Below are positions 59,763 to 64,000 of a stretch of DNA of 64,000 nt, one piece after another. Location of the stretch: positions 32,407,282-32,471,281 of the forward strand of contig JAKSZT010053883.1 of assembly GCA_026826555.1 (NCBI GenBank), read 5' to 3'. Below the pieces are notes generated by a model. The model had not been told where the DNA came from and searched no databases. It saw nothing but the letters and a program-made list of their open reading frames with translations. The translations under genes were made by a program, and so were the position numbers. Origin of the DNA: Tolypeutes matacus (Eukaryota; Chordata; Mammalia; Cingulata; Chlamyphoridae). Position 1 is the first letter of the stretch. The number at the start of each line of letters is the position of its first letter.

Positions 59763-60512
59763 TATAGCAATTTGGCAGTTTGATATAGTTATGAATTCCA
59801 AAAATAGATATTGGATTATGCTTGTAAACTGGTCTGCTAATCTGGCCATGATTAAGTTATGATTGGGGCATTGACTGGGTCACATAAGTAGGGCGTTGAC
59901 AAAGGACAGAGTTGGGGGAAGCAGCTGTGGCTCAATCAGTAGGGCTCCCGTTTACCATATGGGAGGCCCCGGGTTCGGTTCCCGGGGCCTCCTGGTGAAG
60001 GCAAGCCCGCCCGCACGGCGTGGTTAGCTGACCCAGCGAGCACAAGCAGCAAGGGGGGGATAAAATGAATAAATAAATAAAATCTTTAAAAAAAAAAAAA
60101 AAAAAAAGGACAGAGTTGGAGTAGTTTTGATGTTGGAGTTCTGATGGTGAGTGTTAATGCTGGAGCCCAGGGGAATAAGCACACAGAGTACCATGGTCGT
60201 GAGGAAGGAGAGAAAGCTCCAGGAAGAGACGAGATGTTTGCCTGATGGTTCACAGCTGGCCTTGTGGAGGAAACAGAGGAGCTAAGCCTGGAGAGAAATG
60301 CAGCCCCGGGAAGAGAGGAATCCAAGAAGCCTGAACCCTGGCAAAAGTCAGCAGCTGTCTTGCTCCAACACGTGGCAATGGACTTTGGTGAGGGAAGAAA
60401 CTTATGCTTTTTGGCCTGGTAACTGTAAGTTTCTACCCCAAATAAAAACCCTTTGTAAAAACCAACCAATTTCTGGTATTTTGCATCAGCACCCCTTTGG
60501 CTGACTAATACA
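59763..60512 (+). mobile_element. Solo LTR (family 'X', copy 4)
   Basis: Bounded by the 5-bp TSD tatgg (59758-59762 and 60513-60517). Ends 'ggctgactaataca' with 'accccaaataaaaacc' upstream. Confidence 0.78.
59916..60103 (+). mobile_element. DAS SINE with extension, inside the solo LTR
   Basis: Intact boxes, full extension, poly(A). TSD aaaggacagagttgg. Confidence 0.95.
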
Positions 60513-61249
60513 TATGGGAATTCTACACAAGTGCATGATTGTTTTGTAAGTTCACAACCTCTGTAATAAAAATATATTCAACATAATAGGGTGGCTCAGG
60601 AGGAAAATACACTAAATGAAAGATATGGACTATAGTTAGTAGTAATATTTTGAAGATGCTCTTGCATAGTTTGTAACCAATGTATCACAACAATGCAAGG
60701 TATTGGTGGTGGAGTGATGTATGGGAGCCCTGTATGATGTTATGCATGTTTATTTTATAAGTTCACAGTTTTTGCTATACACTTATTGTTTATGTATGTT
60801 CATGTATGAATGACATACTTCAATAAAAAAATATATTTAAAAAATACATTTTAAAAAAATACCATAAACTGGGTGATTTAAAACAACAGAACTTTATCCT
60901 CTCACAATCCAAAATCAAGGTGTAGGGGTCATGCACTCTCTGGAGTCTGTCGGTTCTGGAGGTGGCTTGCCAGCAATCCATGTGGTCTTTTGGCTTGTGT
61001 CATAACTCAATCTCTGCCTCCATGACATGGCTGTGTATTCTCTGTCTGTCTGTCTCTCTTTAATAAGCACACCAGTCAGATTACATTAGGACCACCGTAA
61101 TGCAGTTTGGCCTCATCTTAACTATAGCATCCTCAAAGATCCTATTTGCAAGTAGGATTCTATTCCACGGAACCAGGGGTTAGGACTTGAACAAATCTTT
61201 GGGGGGAAGGCAATTCAATCCATAACTACTATACTCAAATTTTTTCAAG

Positions 61250-61600
61250 AACACATGGGTATTTGTAAAAAAAAAAAAAAAGCTTGTATTAGGTCTTATA
61301 GCAAGTCTCAATACATTTCAAAGAAATGGTATCATATAGATCACATATTCTGACCACAACATAATTAAGCTAAAGATTAATAACTAAAACATAACTAATA
61401 TACATATATTATATTTGGAATATATATATTTATAAATTTTTAAAAATACTTCTAAATAGCCCATCGTCAAAGAAAAAACCATAATGGAGATTAGAAAATA
61501 CTTACCAAAATATTCTATGTCAAAATACATGGCATGCAGCAAAAATAGTACTTATTGAAAAATTGTATACTTAAATGGTATATTTATTTCTACCTAACTA
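61250..61600 (+). mobile_element. Old L1 fragment
   Basis: 'agatcacatattctgaccacaacata' matches the L1 endonuclease region; AT-rich and decayed. Confidence 0.5.
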
Positions 61601-62025
61601 ATTACCCTAAAGCTTATTGACTTAAAACAACAACCATTTATTTTCTCTTATAGTTTCTGTGGATCATAAATTCAAGAGCAACTTGGTTGGGTGATTCTGG
61701 CTCAGAATCCCAATGAGATTGCAGTCATCTAAAGATTTAACTGGATGCAGGGAATGTACTCTCAAGGTGGCTCATTCACACTGCTGGCAAGAGGACTCCA
61801 TTACTCTCCTCATGGTTCTCTCTTCAGGGCTGCTGAGTCCACCAAACATGGGGACTGGCTGCCCACAGAGCAAACAATCCAAGATACTAAGGTGGAAGCC
61901 ACAATGCCCTTTATCACGCCTACCATTACAGTGACCAGGCCTGATTCAGTGTGGGAAAAGACTATGCAGCGGGGTGACTATCAATGGTGAGGCTCCTTGG
62001 GGGGCATCCTGGAAGCTTTCTACAG
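61601..62025 (+). repeat. Old dispersed mammalian repeat
   Basis: 'aattaccctaaagcttattgacttaaaacaac' and 'gggtgattctggctcag' mark a common old repeat I do not name with certainty. The 73- and 81-codon open frames inside are incidental. Confidence 0.55.
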
Positions 62026-62323
62026 AAACAAGACATGGATGTCCATCATCACCATTCCTATTCAATATTTTTCTGGAGGTCATAGACTGTACAGTAAAAA
62101 AAGAAAAAGAGATAAAGAGATAAAGGTTGGAAAAGCAAAGCTAAGCTAAATACTTGCAGATAATATGCTTGCCTATGTAGAAAACCCTCCAAAACACTAC
62201 AATTTATTTGAATAAATTAGAATTTAGCAAATTTGTCAGATTTAGGGTCAATATTCAAAAATCAATTTAATTTCTATATACCAACAAGTAACATAAAATG
62301 GAGACCTTAAAAAAGATATCACT
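62026..62323 (+). mobile_element. L1 reverse-transcriptase fragment
   Basis: 'atggatgtccatcatcaccattcc' and 'attcaaaaatcaatttaatttc' match old L1 ORF2. Confidence 0.65.
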
Positions 62324-62510
62324 GGGAAGCGGCTGTGGCTCAATCAGTAGGGCTCCTGTTTACCATATGGGAGGCCCTGGGTTCAGTTCCCGGGGCCTCC
62401 TGGTGAAGGCAAGCCCACCAGCACGGCGTGGTTAGCTGACCCAGCGAGCACAAGCAGCAAGGGGGGATAAATGAATAAATAAATAAAATCTTTAAAAAAA
62501 AAAAAAAAAA
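62324..62510 (+). mobile_element. DAS SINE with extension
   Basis: Intact boxes and extension. TSD aaaaagatatcact. Confidence 0.95.
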
Positions 62511-63450
62511 AGATATCACTGTGGCCCAGTCCAGATCAATATGTTTAAGTGAGATGCTTCAGGGCTCCTTCCCCTCACAGAAACTTTGAACAACCAGCAA
62601 AAACTGGCAGAAAAATCTTTTTAAAAGCTTCAGAAAACATTTAAAGCCTTGAAGAAACAAGTCAAGGACCGAATTCAAGAAAAAGGTTACTAGAAAATGA
62701 TAGGATCTCATGGCACCCTGGATGACCTGTCCCCAATCTCCTCATTGGCTCCATGCAGAGCCAGCCATGCTCTCAGTGCAAGTCCCTGGCCCCAGTTCCA
62801 GAAAGAGCAGAATAACCCTCATGCACATACTGAGAGCATGTATATCTGGTGTAATCTGACTGGTGGCAGGCTAAAGGACTGAGCCAGGATACTTGTCATA
62901 GGCTCACCATCCCAGAACTTGCCCTGCATGTAGAAGGTAGTGGAGAGAGCATTTCTACAGAACACTGTGGGAGATCAGCCAAGTCATACTGCCTGGGTTT
63001 TGCTGGCTGTAGAACTTACAATGCAGTGCCCAGGACCATGAGGAAACTGTATCCTAGGGAAGTGAGGACATTTCTATCTGTATAAATGGGGGAATTCCTG
63101 GGGCCACACACACATGGCCAAGACAAGAGGCAAGCACAGAAAACATCAGGGAGGCCCCTACACTTTGGCCTAGAGCTATTCTCCAAAGTTACTGTATGGA
63201 TAAGTCATGAAGGAGATCACTTGCACAGGCCGATCTACAAAGATTAGGAAAGGTGTCTCTTTTTCCCCTTCGTCTTTCTTTCTTTTTTTTTTTCTTTTTG
63301 TTAGCATTCAAGAAAAGCTCTGTCATAACACTAGCTGGATACAAGCTTAAGGAACAGATGCCTCAAAGTCTAAGCTCATCATATAACCTTAAAATATCAA
63401 AATATCCAAGATTCTACAAAATATACAAAGAATCAAAAAGCAATGACCCC

Positions 63451-63560
63451 GGGGAGCAGATGTGGCTCAAGCAGTTGAGCACCCACCTTCCACATGGAAG
63501 GTCCCGGGTTGGTTACTTGTGCCTCCTAAAGAAAAAAAAAAAACAATAAAAAACAACAAG
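63451..63560 (+). mobile_element. DAS SINE, short form
   Basis: A box gtggctcaagcagttgagc; B box damaged; A-rich tail. Preceded by agcaatgacccc. Confidence 0.85.
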
Positions 63561-63606
63561 CAAAAAAATAAAAATAAAAAAGTGATGACCCATGACCCAG
63601 TGATCT

Positions 63607-63697
63607 GGGGAGCAGGTGTAGCTCAGTGGTTTGAGCACCTGCCTCCCATGTACGAGGTCCTAGATTCAATCCCCAGCAACGCCTAAAAAAAAAAAAA
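63607..63697 (+). mobile_element. DAS SINE, short form
   Basis: A box gtagctcagtggtttgag, B-box-like agattcaatcccc, poly(A). Followed by agcaatgaccc, the same word that precedes the SINE at 63451. Confidence 0.88.
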
Positions 63698-64000
63698 GCA
63701 ATGACCCATTGCAAAGGAGAAGATTAAAGCATTAGAAACCACCAATGTGAAGGACCAGACCTGGAAATATACTAGACAAAGCTTTAAAAAAAAAAAAAAA
63801 AGTCCTAAATATGCTTCAAGAGGAAAACATGGACAAGAGCTAATGGAAATCATGAAAAGAACAGATGAAGCCAAAGAGATACTCAATAGAGATATGGAAA
63901 TTATGAAAAGGAACCAAACAGAGCTGAAGCCACCATAACAGAAGTTTGAAATTCCCTAGAAAGGTTCAACAGCAGATTGGAGCTGATGGAAGTATCAGTA

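Larger units (their letters stand above)
59683..60857 (+). mobile_element. L1 3' end, split by a solo LTR
   Basis: Pieces 59683-59762 and 60513-60857 join in the order of the L1 3' UTR. Flanks taaaaagtaccacaaact and taaaaaaataccataaact look like a diverged TSD. Confidence 0.7.
59640..61240 (+). repeat. MLT1-like repeat, outer layer of a four-level nest
   Basis: Left piece about 59640-59682 ('tttcctaggactgccattaaaaagtacc') and right piece 60858-61240 ('ccataaactgggtgatttaaaac...aggggttaggacttgaac'). Confidence 0.6.
62520..64000 (+). mobile_element. Old L1 5' UTR and ORF1 start
   Basis: 62.52-63.24 kb resembles an old L1 5' UTR. 63.70 kb onward encodes a Lys/Glu-rich ORF1-like coiled coil that runs off the right edge. 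Contains two SINEs. Confidence 0.5.

Noticed and set aside
38360..64000. Searched for the neighbouring gene expected from human synteny (AKIRIN1 side)
   Set aside because: No exon or CpG island seen; it would lie further right.

Overview
This is mammalian nuclear DNA, very probably from an armadillo (Dasypus or a close dasypodid). The main clue is about thirty tRNA-derived SINEs of the DAS type, many with clear target-site duplications (TSDs). They are accompanied by L1 elements, old L2/MIR/MLT1-like relics and the sparse exon content typical of a mammal. No bacterial, phage, CRISPR or operon features are present. The only protein-coding gene I can support is RHBDL2 (rhomboid-like intramembrane protease 2) on the minus strand. 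Three consecutive coding exons with good splice sites lie at 14638-14883, 12247-12395 and 8785-8897 and encode about the first 169 residues. The exons with the catalytic Ser-His dyad lie beyond the left edge. A GC-rich stretch ending in a minus-strand splice donor at 37767/37768 is the best candidate for the 5' noncoding first exon and promoter. From about 38.5 kb to the right edge I see no gene. Layout: 1.1-8.3 kb is an L1 interrupted by a second L1, both further interrupted by SINEs and small retro-inserts. 8.7-14.9 kb holds the RHBDL2 coding exons. 14.9-37.8 kb is the long first intron, with a nearly complete but dead L1 (22.1-28.6 kb, 14-bp TSD), a U6 pseudogene, MIR/L2/MLT1-like relics and solo LTRs. 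39.7-46.8 kb is a solo LTR split by an antisense L1 that is itself riddled with later insertions. 49.4-56.8 kb is a decayed class I endogenous retrovirus on the minus strand. 57-64 kb is layered L1, LTR and SINE debris. The most interesting material is retrotransposon biology. Two ~1 kb copies of a composite element (a ~210-bp head with a perfect hairpin, a dimeric DAS SINE, then an L1-type 3' tail with poly(A)) lie in opposite orientation at 40968-41930 and 42470-43503. Each has its own TSD and both start at the same 5' point, as expected of an L1-dependent non-autonomous family rather than random truncation. Two tiny 5'-anchored structural-RNA inserts also occur: the first 24 nt of tRNA-Asp plus an A-rich tail (7621-7675), and the first 33 nt of U2 snRNA without a tail (40155-40187), each within a 12-14-bp TSD. 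All family assignments were made by eye, without database searches.
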